Below the pieces are notes generated by a model. That model did not search any database. It was not told where the DNA came from and saw nothing but the letters and a program-made list of their open reading frames with translations. A stretch of DNA of 64,000 nt from Struthidea cinerea (lineage: Eukaryota > Chordata > Aves > Passeriformes > Corcoracidae), in assembly GCA_013397865.1 (NCBI GenBank), contig VZTI01001994.1:102324-166323 (forward strand), given 5' to 3'. This document shows, one piece after another, positions 10,602 through 21,699 of this stretch (its first letter is position 1; each line of letters opens with the position of its first letter). The translations under genes and the position numbers were made by a program.

Positions 10602-13600
10602 CTGTGGGACAGAGGGTCCGTGAGCCCCGCGCCCCCCTGGCAGGGCTCACGTGTGTGCACACACAGGTAGAGGCACTGCGGTGCAGCCCGCCGGCCCCAG
10701 GAGGTCCTGCCACCCCCCAGCTCAGCACGCTGGACCACAGGGGGACACTGGGGTCCCCATGGGCACCGCCAGAGGCAGGGACCCGCTGCGAGGAGGGCTG
10801 TGCTGCCTGGGGGACCCCATGTCCCCACGGCACCCGTGGGTGCTCCATGGCGGCTCCACTCACTGCGACGGCTCCTCAGGTCACTTCAGCTGCTCCATGC
10901 CACTTCGGGGAGGAGAAGAGGCACCTGTGGACACCAGGGAGGATGTCAGGCGGGGGCAACACCCTTGCATGGGCTGTAACATCCCTCCATGGGATCAAAT
11001 ACCCCTGTACAGGCTGCAACACCCCTGCACATGCTGAACTGTGGACTGAAATACCCCTGCCATGGGCTGGAATGCCCCTGCACATGCTGAAACACTTCTG
11101 CCAAGGGCTAAAATACCCCTCAATAGGTTGAAACATCCCATAACAGGATGCAACACCCCTGCCGTGGGCCATAGCAGCTCTGCACAAGCTGCAACACCAA
11201 CGACGTGGACTGCAACACCCCTTGCATCGGCTGTAACACCCCTGCACAAGTTACAACACCCCTGCACAGACTCAAGCACCCGTGCACAGGCTGTAATACC
11301 CCTGCATGAGCTGTAACACCGCTGTGTGGGCTACAACACCCCCTTGCAGGCTGCAACCCCCCTGCATGAGCTGAAATGATCTGCATGATCTGAAACACCC
11401 CCACAAAGCTGCAACACTCCTCCCAGGGCTGCAACACCCCAGTGCGGGCTGAAACCACATCCTCAAGTGGGTTTTTCTCTCACTGTGTCCTTACCACACT
11501 GCTCACGTCCCTCCAGGGCATCTGCATCCCCGAGGCTGAAGGGGAGCCAGGCCCTGTGGGAAGGAGCCCCTGAAGCGTCCCCATCCCCACACCCTCTGCT
11601 TGACGGCAGTGGATGTTTTGGGGTGGAAGGTCCCTGCTCACATCGCTGTGGTCAGGACAGGCTCTTCCAGCCGCAGGCGGCAAGAAGGTGTCACAGAGGA
11701 GGAGGAGGAGGAAATCGGACCTCTCCTGTTATGGCTGCAAGGAGATGTCCATCCCCAGCCCTGTCATTGCTCTGGCTGCTCGGCACCCACCCACACCAGT
11801 CAGCCCAGTTTGCACCGGGCAGAGCAATCCAGTCTGCAATATGCCAGAGGTCACTCTGTCTCCAGCTGAGAGCAAAGGGAAGGAGCAGGAAGGTGTCCTG
11901 TCCTCTGCACTCCAGGGAGCAGGAGGAGACAAAGGTTTTGGGGTGGATGAGTTGTTTCAGGCAAATTTTCCACATCATGGTCATTGATCCCCTTTCCTCT
12001 CTCTCAGTAGGGGTGGAAAGAACCCAGCTCTCCCCTTCCACCTCTGCTTTCAACACTGGTGCTGTGGCAAGGCCACAGCCATTGCTGACAGGGCAGTGTT
12101 GCTAAATCTGAGCAAACTCGGCCAGTTGGGGATTTTATTCCTGATGATAATTAGTGGCTATTTAAACTGATGAACAACCCTGGCTCTCACAAACCCTGTC
12201 CCCCCCTGGGTGGGAATCACCCACCCACCATATTCAGAAACTTCCCATTTTGCTGAATTTCAGTGCTGAGCAGGCAGTGGAGCTGCCACAGCTGCCAGCA
12301 GGGATGGGGACAGGGATGGCAAGGAGCATCTTCCAGGCAAGTGCAACCTCCCAGTATCACAGCATCGAGGGTTTAGGTGCTGTGCAGCAGCACTGCACCC
12401 AGGCTTCCCCTTCCCTGTGCACCCAAAAGCCCCCTGAGCTCATCCCAGGGTGGCCCAGAGCCATCCCTCACACGGTCCATGGGGAGGGGATGCAGCTGGT
12501 GCCGTGTCCGATGGTTGCGCGCTGGTGTCTGGCTCCAGCTTTCCCAAAAAGGAGCTGCTGGAGCCGGGGAGCAGATGGCAACTGAGCCCTTCCCGCCCTG
12601 GCTCCACCGGCACCAGTCCCGGCCGAGCTGCCAGGTCCCGCCCCGCGCTGAGACCCGGCCAATTCATCACCCCCGTCCCGCCGGGCATGGCTGGGCACGG
12701 AGCAGCCACATCCCTGACTGCCCATCCATCTGCTCCCCAGACCCCTGGGACACGGGGCAGCTCAGCCCCATCCCCAGCTCCTAGACAGGGCACAATGTCC
12801 CCTGCACACACCATTGTCACCCCACATGTCATCCACAGTGCTGAAGCACCCCTGGGGTCACCTCCATGCCCTGCCTCCATTCCCCTCATGGGAACAATAG
12901 CAGTGGAGAACTCAGGCTCTGGGGGGATGCAGCCACACAGAGCAATATGGGGGTGCTGGGAATGTCACTCCCTGTGCTGTGGGGACAAGCCATGGCGGCA
13001 TTTGCCAGGCTGAGGGAGCCACGACTCCCTGGACAGGAGGCAGCTGCCAGAGGAACTCACACGGCACCTACGCAGTGGGAAGAGGAAGCAGCAGGAGCAC
13101 GGTGTGGGGTAGAAGGGGGAGGAAGAGCATGGTGCTGTGGCCATCAAGGGGCCACAGGACTGACAGGACCTCAAGCCCTGGGGATGGTGGCAGCTGGGAG
13201 GGTCAGGCAGGGATCACAGCAGGGCTGCAGCCCTCTGGCCATCCTGAATCCCACATCTGGCCATGCCTTGTCCCACACCCTCATCCTGCACTGCCCCGTG
13301 GTGACCTGGCTCCCGCTCCCTCGGAAGAGGAACTGAGAGGGCTGCACAGCCCAGCCTGGTGCCGCTGAGGTTCCTCTGTCACCCTGTGGCTCTGGAGCTC
13401 CCTGGTCCCAGCAGGAAAACTGAGGCATGAGGCGGCTGCAGCGCAGAAGGGGAAGGTGGTTCATTAGGGGACAGGACCTGGAGCTGTGTCCCCATCCCAC
13501 GTCCAGGACCCCACAGACCTGGGGAGGGGATAAGAGGCCACATCTACCTCCCCCGTCTGCTCCTTGTTCCAGCACGGTGGCAGATGGTGGCGTGTCCCTG

Positions 13601-14784
13601 CCCCTTCCCCGCTGCCCCCAGCCCCAAGTCCAGCCAGAGGATACCTGGAGATGGAGCCCTGCTCCAGCTCCAGTCCTCCCAGCTCACCCAGTGCCTGGTG
13701 AATCCCCTGTGGCTCCCAGTGGGAGCAGGTTCCTTGAGAACAAGGGGCGCAAGGAGGGATGACACCCATACCCTTCACGCCCACAAGCAGGGCTATTCCC
13801 TGGGGTGAAAAATGAAGGACTTGACACCCCCAAAAGTGATCTTCTCCACAAGCCCACCTGTCAGCCACCAGGCCCATGACAGGGGGGGTCCCGTCGCCCC
13901 CTCCCTGGCAGGAGATGCTCAGGAGAAAGGGAGCCCCCCTTCCCCAGCCTTCCAGCCCCATCGCTGGCTGGGAAAGCAGGATTTCCGCTGGAAGAAGAGC
14001 AATTCCCGGATCCAAGGGGCTGCAGGGGCGGAGGGAGGGAGCCAGCCAGGGCTCCAAATACAATGTCCCGGGAGGAGCAGGGTGGGGAGGGAATTGTGCA
14101 GGGCAGGAAGCAGCGAGTTCCTGTCTCTCCTTGGGACACACCAAGGATAAGGGACGAAGCAGAGCTGCATGGAGTGGGGGGAGCATCCGCTCCGGCCAGA
14201 GCCTGAGCCCCCCACAGCTCCCTCAGCCCCAGCCACGGAGAGCTCAGCCTCCAACATCGCCCCGGAGCACTGGCTGGGCTGGCACCCCATGGGCACCTGC
14301 AGGGACGGAGGGCACAGGTGTGTGTGTGTCCCCCAGGGTGCCATGGCCTGTCCCTTCCTCAGCATGTGGGTCCGGCACGGGTGAGGGCACCGTGTGCTCC
14401 GCAGGGTCCCCGACATAGTGTCACCCGATCAGTGCCGGGATGGTGAGCTGCAGCTGGTGGGTGCCCCCACATCTTCACACACACGGCAGCTCCCCGCTGA
14501 CCTGCTGCTCCCAGGATGGCGAGGACGGGGGCCTGCTCCCACCCCCAGGCATTTCCCAGGGAAGCAGTGAGGGCGCAGTGAGGGCAGACCCCCCAACAGA
14601 CCCCACTAGTGTCACGGGACCCTCCGTCCCCACAGCTCAGTGCCCGTCCCACCTGGGACCCAGAGCCACCCCACACATGGTGGGGGCATCTCTCAGCAGA
14701 CCACGGCAAAGGGATTAAGAGACCCCCCCCCGCTATTACAGGGGTGAGCCCCCCACCGCCCTGCACCACACACCGCACACGTAC
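10602..14784 (-). other. FGR: FGR 5' region: intron upstream of the first coding exon
   Basis: The first coding exon begins at 10601 after an acceptor (CCCACAG), with 12 untranslated bases before the ATG, so at least one untranslated exon lies upstream. Apart from the minisatellite at 10965-11457, I see no protein-coding exon here. A small AT-rich patch sits at about 12110-12180. Confidence 0.6.
10965..11457. repeat. 20-bp minisatellite, about 24 copies, upstream of the FGR first coding exon
   Basis: Tandem copies near GCTGCAACACCCCTGCACAG with point changes and occasional 1-2-bp length shifts. It lies about 360 bp upstream of the first coding exon. Open frames through it on both strands (for example repeated GVLQP on minus) are products of the repeat, not genes. 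Confidence 0.9.
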
Positions 14785-15040
14785 CTCCTACCGTCACCCT
14801 CCTGCTCCGGCTGGCATGGACCCCCCGCTCCCACGGGGCTCCCGACGGGACCACCGGCTGGGCAGCCACAGCAGCCCCCGCTTCGCCCAGCGCCGGGGGC
14901 GTCGGGGCGGGAGCCGTGGGAGAGCGGGAGCGCCCGGCCGTGAGCTTCCCCTGTCTCTTCGGCGGCTCTGGCAGCCGAGCAAGAGCTTCCCCTCCCCTCG
15001 CCCCCCCTTCCTCCCCGCGCTCGCAGCAATGGTTCATTGT
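14785..15040 (-). promoter_or_regulatory. FGR: GC/CpG-rich island, candidate FGR promoter and untranslated first exon
   Basis: A CpG-rich block on the minus strand ends in a good splice donor, AGGAG|GTACGT at 14785/14784. That is what an untranslated first exon feeding the acceptor at 10602 would look like. It faces the protease gene, whose start is about 1 kb away on the other strand, so the two genes may share a divergent promoter region. The transcription start is not visible from sequence. Confidence 0.4.
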
Positions 15041-16038
15041 ACCAGACAGCCCAGCCGGGGTGGCTGCTGGATCACCCTCCGGACCACCCTCCGGACCACC
15101 CTCGGATCACCTCGGCACGCTCGCTGGGGACCACAGCCTGCCCGTGGAGGTGGTACAGCGGGGAACAGGCATCAGGGGGTCTCTGGTCCCCAGCAGCACA
15201 AGGGGACACTGGCGTGGATTCCCAGGCTCTGCCCGCTGGGTTTTACGGCGGGTGTGCGGATCCAGCCTGTGCCACGGTGGGGGCTGCCTGCACCCGTCCC
15301 CAAAGCCTGGCAGTGCCTCCCTGAGCCCCCCGAGGGAGCGACTCGGGCAGGGGACTGCAAAGGGACATCAAATTGGGCACAGAGCGTTGTGGCCCTGCAA
15401 GGGACAGGAACAAGTTGCCCGTCTGGTGGCAGGACACACAAAGCCGTCCGCCTGTGCCCCAGGGCTGGCTCAGACCCCCAGCAAAGAGTTCGCAGTGCTC
15501 CCAGTCTTAGGATCTGACTCGATAATGCCCTATAGACCCTCTGCTGCCTCCTGCCCATCACCCCGGCATCGGGGCTGCTTGAAAAGACCCCAAGGAGCTC
15601 TGCCCTCCCACCCCGGGAGGAGAGACACAGCCCCGAACACCCCACTGCCCATTTCTCCCTTCCAGGTGCAGACCAGGCGCGACAACCCACCCTTAAACGG
15701 AAGGAAGCCTGGTTGACCCCGGCTTGGGGGGTCCCCCACAGATCCATCCGGTGCACCCACCCAAACGCTGCTTGAGCCGTTTTGGGGCTCATCCTGCACC
15801 TCCCATCCCCCGCAGCACCCGGCGTTGCTCCATCTCCCTGCACGGGGGCCCTGCCGAGACTCGCTCTCCCCGCCGAGCACCCCGGGGTGCCCGTTCCCCC
15901 GCCGGGCACCACATGATGCCGGTTCCTTCCCTCCTCCGGGGAGGGCCCCGACTTCTGCATTGGCTCCGCCGGGTTTCGCCGCCGCTGGCTCCGGCTTAAA
16001 GTTGAGAAGCCGGTGCCGGGCGAGCCGGGGCGGCCGGG
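15041..16038 (+). promoter_or_regulatory. GC-rich region upstream of the protease gene
   Basis: The last 250 bases or so (about 15790-16038) are strongly CpG-rich and lead directly into the start codon in the context CCGGGATGG, a good initiation context. A short tandem GGACCACCCTCC repeat lies near 15072-15105. I see no TATA box at a convincing position. Confidence 0.45.
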
Positions 16039-19000
16039 ATGGGTGTTCTCCGCTGGCTCGTGGCCTCTGCACTCTGCATCGCCGTCCGGGGTGAGTCTGA
16101 CCCCTACCCTGGCACTGTCCCCGCTGGGGACACCCCGAGCATGGGAGGGAGATGGAGGCACCCCACCAGATCTCCTCCCGCTGCACTGCAGGGCAGGTTG
16201 GAGACTGGGGAAGTGGTTTTATCGCTTGTCGGGTCCCAAAATTTGCAGTTCCTCCAAAAGACAGCTGGGGTGGGTGGCNTTGAGGCTTTAACCCAAGGGG
16301 TTTAACCCAAGCAAGGCAGGGCAGCTAAGTGGGAGGGGACAGGGGTGGCAGGGCGACCATGCCCCCGTGGGACCCCCTTTCTGGGCGCTCATGAAGCCGA
16401 GCAGGATTGGGAGGTGGCTGGACCCGTTGCTGCTCCTCCTGGCACTGTCTGAGGGTGCCCAGAGACGGCGTGTGATGGGTACCCCTGGCACAGCCTGGGG
16501 TGCAGGGGGGGGTCTGCTCGTCCCCGCCTCCCCGAGGGTTGGGGGGCAGGTCTGCTCCCGGCTGTCCCGGGCTGGGCAGATGCTGTCAGGGGCCGGGCAG
16601 GTGCTGCCGGTCGCTCCCGGCGAGGAGGAAGATGCTGAGGGAGGGAAGGGCTCGTTCTCAGCAGTTGTGTTGGCGTGGGGGTTGCACAAGCTGGGAGCCC
16701 GGAGGGAGGTTGGGGAGGTCACTGAAAGATGCCAGGCGGAACCAGTCAGGTCCCTGGCACCCCTCAACCATGCCCTGTGTGTTGGGGACAGCTTGGCTGA
16801 GTCCCACCTTGGAACCATCATCCAAGGCCAGTGCTTGGGGTGACACTGGACCATCACCCCAACAGTCACCCAGGAACTGGGGTTCCCTGGGGGTGCAACA
16901 GTGCAGGGCTTGCTCCAGTGTCACGGCAGGTTGTGGCGTGGTGCTGACCCTGGGAGGGTGCCAGTGCCTCGGTGTCTCTTGGATGTGCTTTTGGATGAGC
17001 TCAGGAAGATCTTTTGGCCAAGCAGGGAAGCCCCCAGCCGCAAGGAAGGGGAGCACTGGCCCGGCAGCCTCCCACCCCCATCTCAGCTGGGGGGACACAC
17101 AGCCCTCCTCACCCTGCCCCTCTCTGCCTTTCAGGACAGGACTATGGGCTCTCCCGCCCACCCCCTCAGTTCGGCTCCATCTACCACGTCCGAGGTAATG
17201 GGACCCCGCAGCCCCCTGTGCTGGGGGAGAGGAGAGGATGCTCAGCACCGGGCAGGACCAGGCTGTCCCAGTGCCAAACTGGGGCAGGTTCCAACAGCCG
17301 AGTGCCTTTTCCTGACCCATCATCCACGGGGGCAGTGGCTTGCTCGGCTGTGGGTCGGCAGACTCTGGGGGGCTCAGGGAGGGATGTCGGGGTGCTGAGG
17401 CTTTGGGGCTGACCTGTGTCCTGTGCTGGGGGCTCACAGGGGTCATTAAACTGCCCTATGCCGAGATCGAGGAGCCCTTTGAAGCCTGGTACAACCTGAC
17501 AGGGAACAAGAGCCGGATCCAGTACTATGGAGGTAAGAGGTGGGCACCCAGCTGCACCCATCCCCTCACCAGCAGGACTCCTGTGCCTCAGTTTCCCTTT
17601 CCCTGGCACAGGGCAGGTGATAACCTACCAGCTGGCAGAGGTGAAGCCCTACGGGATGAGGTACAAGATCACGCCAGAGACGACCGAGAAGGAGGTGAAC
17701 ACCAGGAAGTGCTTCCAGCTGCCCGGCTCCAAGGAGGATGTGGTCACAGCTCAGAGCGTCTTCCCCAGCATGAGGGGCTTTAAGGTGGGAAACATCAGAG
17801 CCTGGATCTGACCTGCCTCCCAAAGCATCTCCAGGCTGTGGGATGGGGTGCTGGGAGATGCTCCTCTCTGTCCAAGGGCTGCAGGGTGCTGGGACAGGCC
17901 AGGACATGTCCCCACACCCCAGGGCGCAGGGAGGGTCACTTCCCCACCCGGCTTGGGGCCGGACTCCTGGTTCCTTTCCCAACTCCAGCAGCCGTGTTGG
18001 GACGTGTCACATCCCACACAAACGCTGGCGTTTCGGTATGGATTGGGCAAGTCTCTGCATGGCAGCTCAGCTCCCACCGGCCCCAGCCTGCATCAGGGCT
18101 GGGCACAGCACGTGAGCAGTGGGGACAGCAGGTTGTCACTGAGCTGGACACGTGCCTGCATGGCAAGAGCTTGGAAACATGCAGGAAAAACCTGGAATCT
18201 TTTGAGGCTTTTGGAGAAATGGTGCAGCCAGAATCCCTGCTATGGATGCACAGAGTGCTGTGCACAGTGGAGTGTCCCTAGGGCACCGCTGAGCCAGACA
18301 GGGGGGTCTGCCCTTTGTTGCACCCCAGATCCTTGCCCCAGTTTCCATCCCACACATGGCTGTGTGCTAATGGCCATGGAGCCACTGGATGCAGCCAGAG
18401 AGCCTGGTGTACACACTGGGCTGTGCAAAGGGGCTGGATGGGCAGCAGGGTGCCTGGGGGATATTGGGGTCCCCTCCCTGAGGCCGTGTCCCCCCCAGTT
18501 CCTGCGGGAGGAGTACTACGAGGGCCGGTACTGCGCCGTGTGGCAGAACGTCACCCGCTGGGCACAGAAGAAGAATGTCTACACCCTGTGGGTGACCAAC
18601 TCCAGCTGCGGGGTGGCCCCCGTGCACTATGAGATGCGGGGATACAACAGCCTGCTAGGCTCCCACTACGACAAGTACGAAATCGCCTACACTGACTTCG
18701 ACAACAGCTACCCCGCCTCCGTCTTCGACCTCCCCGTCAATGGTGAGCCAGGGAGGGCCCCCCCGTCCTGCCTGCGGGGCTTGGGCTGACAGTGTCGTCT
18801 CTTCGGTCCCCAGAGACCAAGTGTGGGGTGCTGCCGGGGAACGTGGCGGAGCACCGTGTGCTGGCAAACCCCATGGAGGACCTGGTGGGACAGCACCAGC
18901 CCTGGGCACACCAGGTTTTCCATGACTACCGCCGGCAGATGGGGCGGCGCTACAGCTCCGTGCAGGAGCTGGAGCACAGGCAGAGCATCTTCGTGCACAA

Positions 19001-21536
19001 CATGAGGTACAGGCAGGTGGGGGGATGACGACCCTCTGGGGGTGCTGCTCACACCGAGGAGGTGGTGGCAGTGCCAGCTGGGGCTGTCCCCACTGTGGTG
19101 GCAGGTTTGTGCACTCGCGGAACCGCGCCGCACTCTCCTACACGCTGTCCCTGAACCACCTGGCCGACCGCACGCCCCAGGAACTGGCAGCCCTGCGGGG
19201 CCGCCGTCGCAGCGGGACCCCCAACAATGGGCTGCCCTTTCCCACTGAGCTCTACACCGGCATCATCCTGCCCGAGAGCCTCGACTGGCGCATGTACGGT
19301 ATGTGCGGGGTCAGGGGGACACCGGGGGGCTTTGGGAGTGAGTGCTCCTCACTGGGGCCAGCGCTGAGTCCCACAGAGCTCCCCTGCTCTCCATCACTGC
19401 ACTGAGGAGCCTGTGGGGCTGTGCTGTCCCTGCACATCTGTGAGGTTGGTGAGACACTGAAACAGGCTGTATGGAGAATCTGGGGCTGTCCAAGGCCAGG
19501 ATGGACAGGGCTTGGAGCAACCTGGTCTAGTGGAAGGTGTCCCCGCCCATGGCAGGGGGTGGAATGAGATGGTCTGTGAGTTCCCTTCCAACCCAAACCA
19601 TTCTGTGTTTCTATGATTAAAGGCAGCTGAGTCAGCACTTGACCCTGAATTCACTCTGGTGCCCCAGGGACAGATGTGACATCTGAAGCAACATCTGGCT
19701 TCCCCCATGTCCCCATCAGCTGGGAGTGACATCTCCAGAGCTTGCCCCTAGCCATGGGCAGGGGTCCCAGGTTTGCTGGTGCATTCTCCCACTTCTCAGT
19801 TAGCACCAAGACCTGGCTGTGCTGCCTCTGGAACTCAACTCCTGCCTCAGTTTCCCTTCCACCTGCCTCCATCCCTCGGTGTCAACCCAGGTTCTCATCC
19901 CCTGCCCTGTTGTCCTCAGGTGCTGTCACCCCCGTGAAGGATCAGGCTGTCTGCGGGTCATGCTGGAGCTTCGCTACAACGGGAGCCATGGAAGGTGCCC
20001 TCTTCCTCAAGGTGGGAGCAGGGCTGTGCCCCATGCCGTGGATGGGGCGTCTTGGGGGTGCCCATTCCCATCCCTTCATCATGTCCCCCCTGCAGACCGG
20101 CGTGCTGACCCCCCTGTCCCAACAAGTCCTCATTGACTGCTCCTGGGGCTTTGGGAACTACGCCTGCGACGGGGGCGAGGAGTGGCGAGCATACGAGTGG
20201 ATCAAAAAGCACGGGGGCATTGCCAGCACCGAGTCCTATGGCACCTACAAGGGACAGGTGAGGGTGGCCCCTTGTCCCTGATGGCCTTCCCAACATCTTG
20301 GGGCTTTAAGCTATGGTGGGACCAACCTGGATGTGTCAGAGGCACTAAGAGGCTCTGCAGATGAGGATGTCACCTCGTCCCCAAGGCACCAGGCTTCTGT
20401 GTATCAAAGTACGTTCAAAGCCAAGCCCCAGGGCTCGGCCAGGCGGTTTTGTCACCATGTCCCTGAGTTTCTCTTCTTGTAAAACAGGGACAAGACTCCT
20501 CCACCCATGCGTGGTGCCATGGGTCACTCCATACCCCAGGGAACCCAGGGATGGAGCAAAGCTGTCTGGGGACAGGGATGTGGCAGCAAGATGCAGGCAA
20601 CAGCCCTCCAGGGCTTTGGGTGCAGAGCCAACTCTCTGCATTGTGTCCTTGAGCAACTGGGAAAACATGCCCACCACCCTGGGCTTGGGAGGACAGCGGG
20701 GTCAGAGCCAGGATGCTCTCACAGCCCAAATTCCAGATCACTCCCTGCATCCACAGGGTCAGGCAGGGTGGGCAGGGTCCCAGCGAGGATCCTGGGGGTC
20801 CTGGTGACAGTGTGTGTCCCCTGGGTGTGTAGAATGGCTTGTGCCACTACAACCAGTCTGAGATGCTGGCCAAGATCACGGGCTACGTCAACGTCACCTC
20901 GGGCAACATCACAGCGGTCAAAGCTGCCATCTACAAGCACGGCCCCGTGGCCGTCAGCATCGACGCCTCTCACAAGACCTTCTCCTTCTACTCCAACGGC
21001 ATCTACTACGAGCCCAAGTGCGGTGAGACAAGCAGCACACGGGGCACGGGAGGGCCTGGGTGCCCAAGGAAATGTCAGAGCACCCGGGTCCCATCCTTGT
21101 GGTCAAGGGAGGGGTGGAGGGGACGAGCCCTGAAGTCCTCTGCAGCACTGAGGGTAGCCCTGGGAGCAGGGATGCTGACCGGACTGAGATGTCCTCTGGA
21201 CAGGGATCTTCTCCAGACAGGGATGGTCTCCAGAAGGGAATGGTCTCTGGACAGGGATACTCTCTGGACAAGGATGCTCACCAGACAGGGATAGTATCCA
21301 GATAGGGATGGTCTTCAAGTGAGCCGTCTCCCATGTCATTCCCTGCAGAAAACACGCCGGGATCGCTGGACCACGCAGTGCTGGCTGTGGGCTACGGAGT
21401 CCTGCAGGGAGAGACCTACTGGCTCATCAAGAACTCCTGGTCCACATACTGGGGCAACGATGGCTACATCCTCATGGCCATGAAGGACAACAACTGTGGT
21501 GTGGCCACTGAGGCCACGTACCCCATCCTGGCCTGA
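16039..21536 (+). CDS. Secreted papain-family cysteine protease, 26/29 kDa / counting factor associated protein D type
   Basis: Predicted peptidase C1A proenzyme of 546 residues. Exons: 16039-16090, 17135-17194, 17440-17532, 17612-17784, 18499-18742, 18814-19006, 19105-19298, 19920-20011, 20096-20257, 20833-21022, 21349-21536, all GT-AG and in phase. A signal peptide (about residues 1-17) precedes a long N-terminal domain (about 18-215) with several N-glycosylation sequons. Next come an inhibitor-I29-like prodomain (about 230-305) and the mature peptidase from about 328. Catalytic residues are in place: Gln345 and Cys351 in CGSCWSF, His493 in LDHAV and Asn513 in KNSWS. Length and the extra N-terminal domain match the insect 26/29 kDa protease and Dictyostelium CFAD group, not cathepsins L or S (about 330 residues). 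Substrate is unknown; lysosomal or secreted digestion is inferred. The first exon could instead be at 16391 (see separate entry). Confidence 0.93.
16391..16477 (+). other. Alternative signal-peptide first exon candidate for the protease
   Basis: An open frame starting MKPSRIGRWLDPLLLLLALS runs to a possible donor ATGG|GTACCC at 16477/16478. It has the same phase as the chosen first exon and would join in frame to the second exon at 17135. It looks like a second, more hydrophobic signal peptide. Its upstream sequence is less CpG-rich and its start context weaker, so I rank it second. Confidence 0.35.
19437..19620 (+). repeat. CR1 LINE 3' fragment
   Basis: Contains the CR1 core (GGAAGGTGTCCCCGCCCATGG and CCTTCCAACCCAAACCATTC) and ends in TTCTATGATT. 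It lies in the protease intron before the exon bearing the catalytic Cys. It is the leftmost CR1 in the window. Confidence 0.9.
21166..21315. repeat. About 18-bp minisatellite in the last intron of the protease
   Basis: Degenerate copies near ACAGGGATGGTCTCCAG, about eight in number, directly before the final exon that carries the catalytic His and Asn. Non-coding. Confidence 0.8.
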
Positions 21537-21693
21537 GCCACCCTGTCTGCAGGGAGAGCTCTGGGCGACATTCTTGGCACTCAGCCCTGGATCAACCCCT
21601 TCAGTGGAACCATCAGGAAGCCAGGGACACAATGGGACAGGCCCATTCAGTGCTGGACATGGGGCAGGATGGGGACACAGCACTGGGCTTGCC

Positions 21694-21699
21694 AATAAA
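21694..21699 (+). terminator. Polyadenylation signal AATAAA of the protease gene
   Basis: AATAAA lies 158 bases after the stop codon, giving a short 3' UTR of about 180 bases. It is the first such hexamer after the stop. Confidence 0.75.

Noticed and set aside
10876..11458. Long repetitive open frames on both strands over the minisatellite
   Set aside because: They are open only because of the 20-bp repeat. Composition is repetitive in all frames and there is no start, splice or family support.
10602..16038. An IFI6-like interferon-induced gene at the place where humans have one
   Set aside because: No small hydrophobic glycine-rich protein was found on either strand; the position is taken by the protease.
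17902..17911. Second GGACATGTCC p53-like half-site
   Set aside because: It lies in a protease intron with no partner half-site and no known p53 link; treated as chance.
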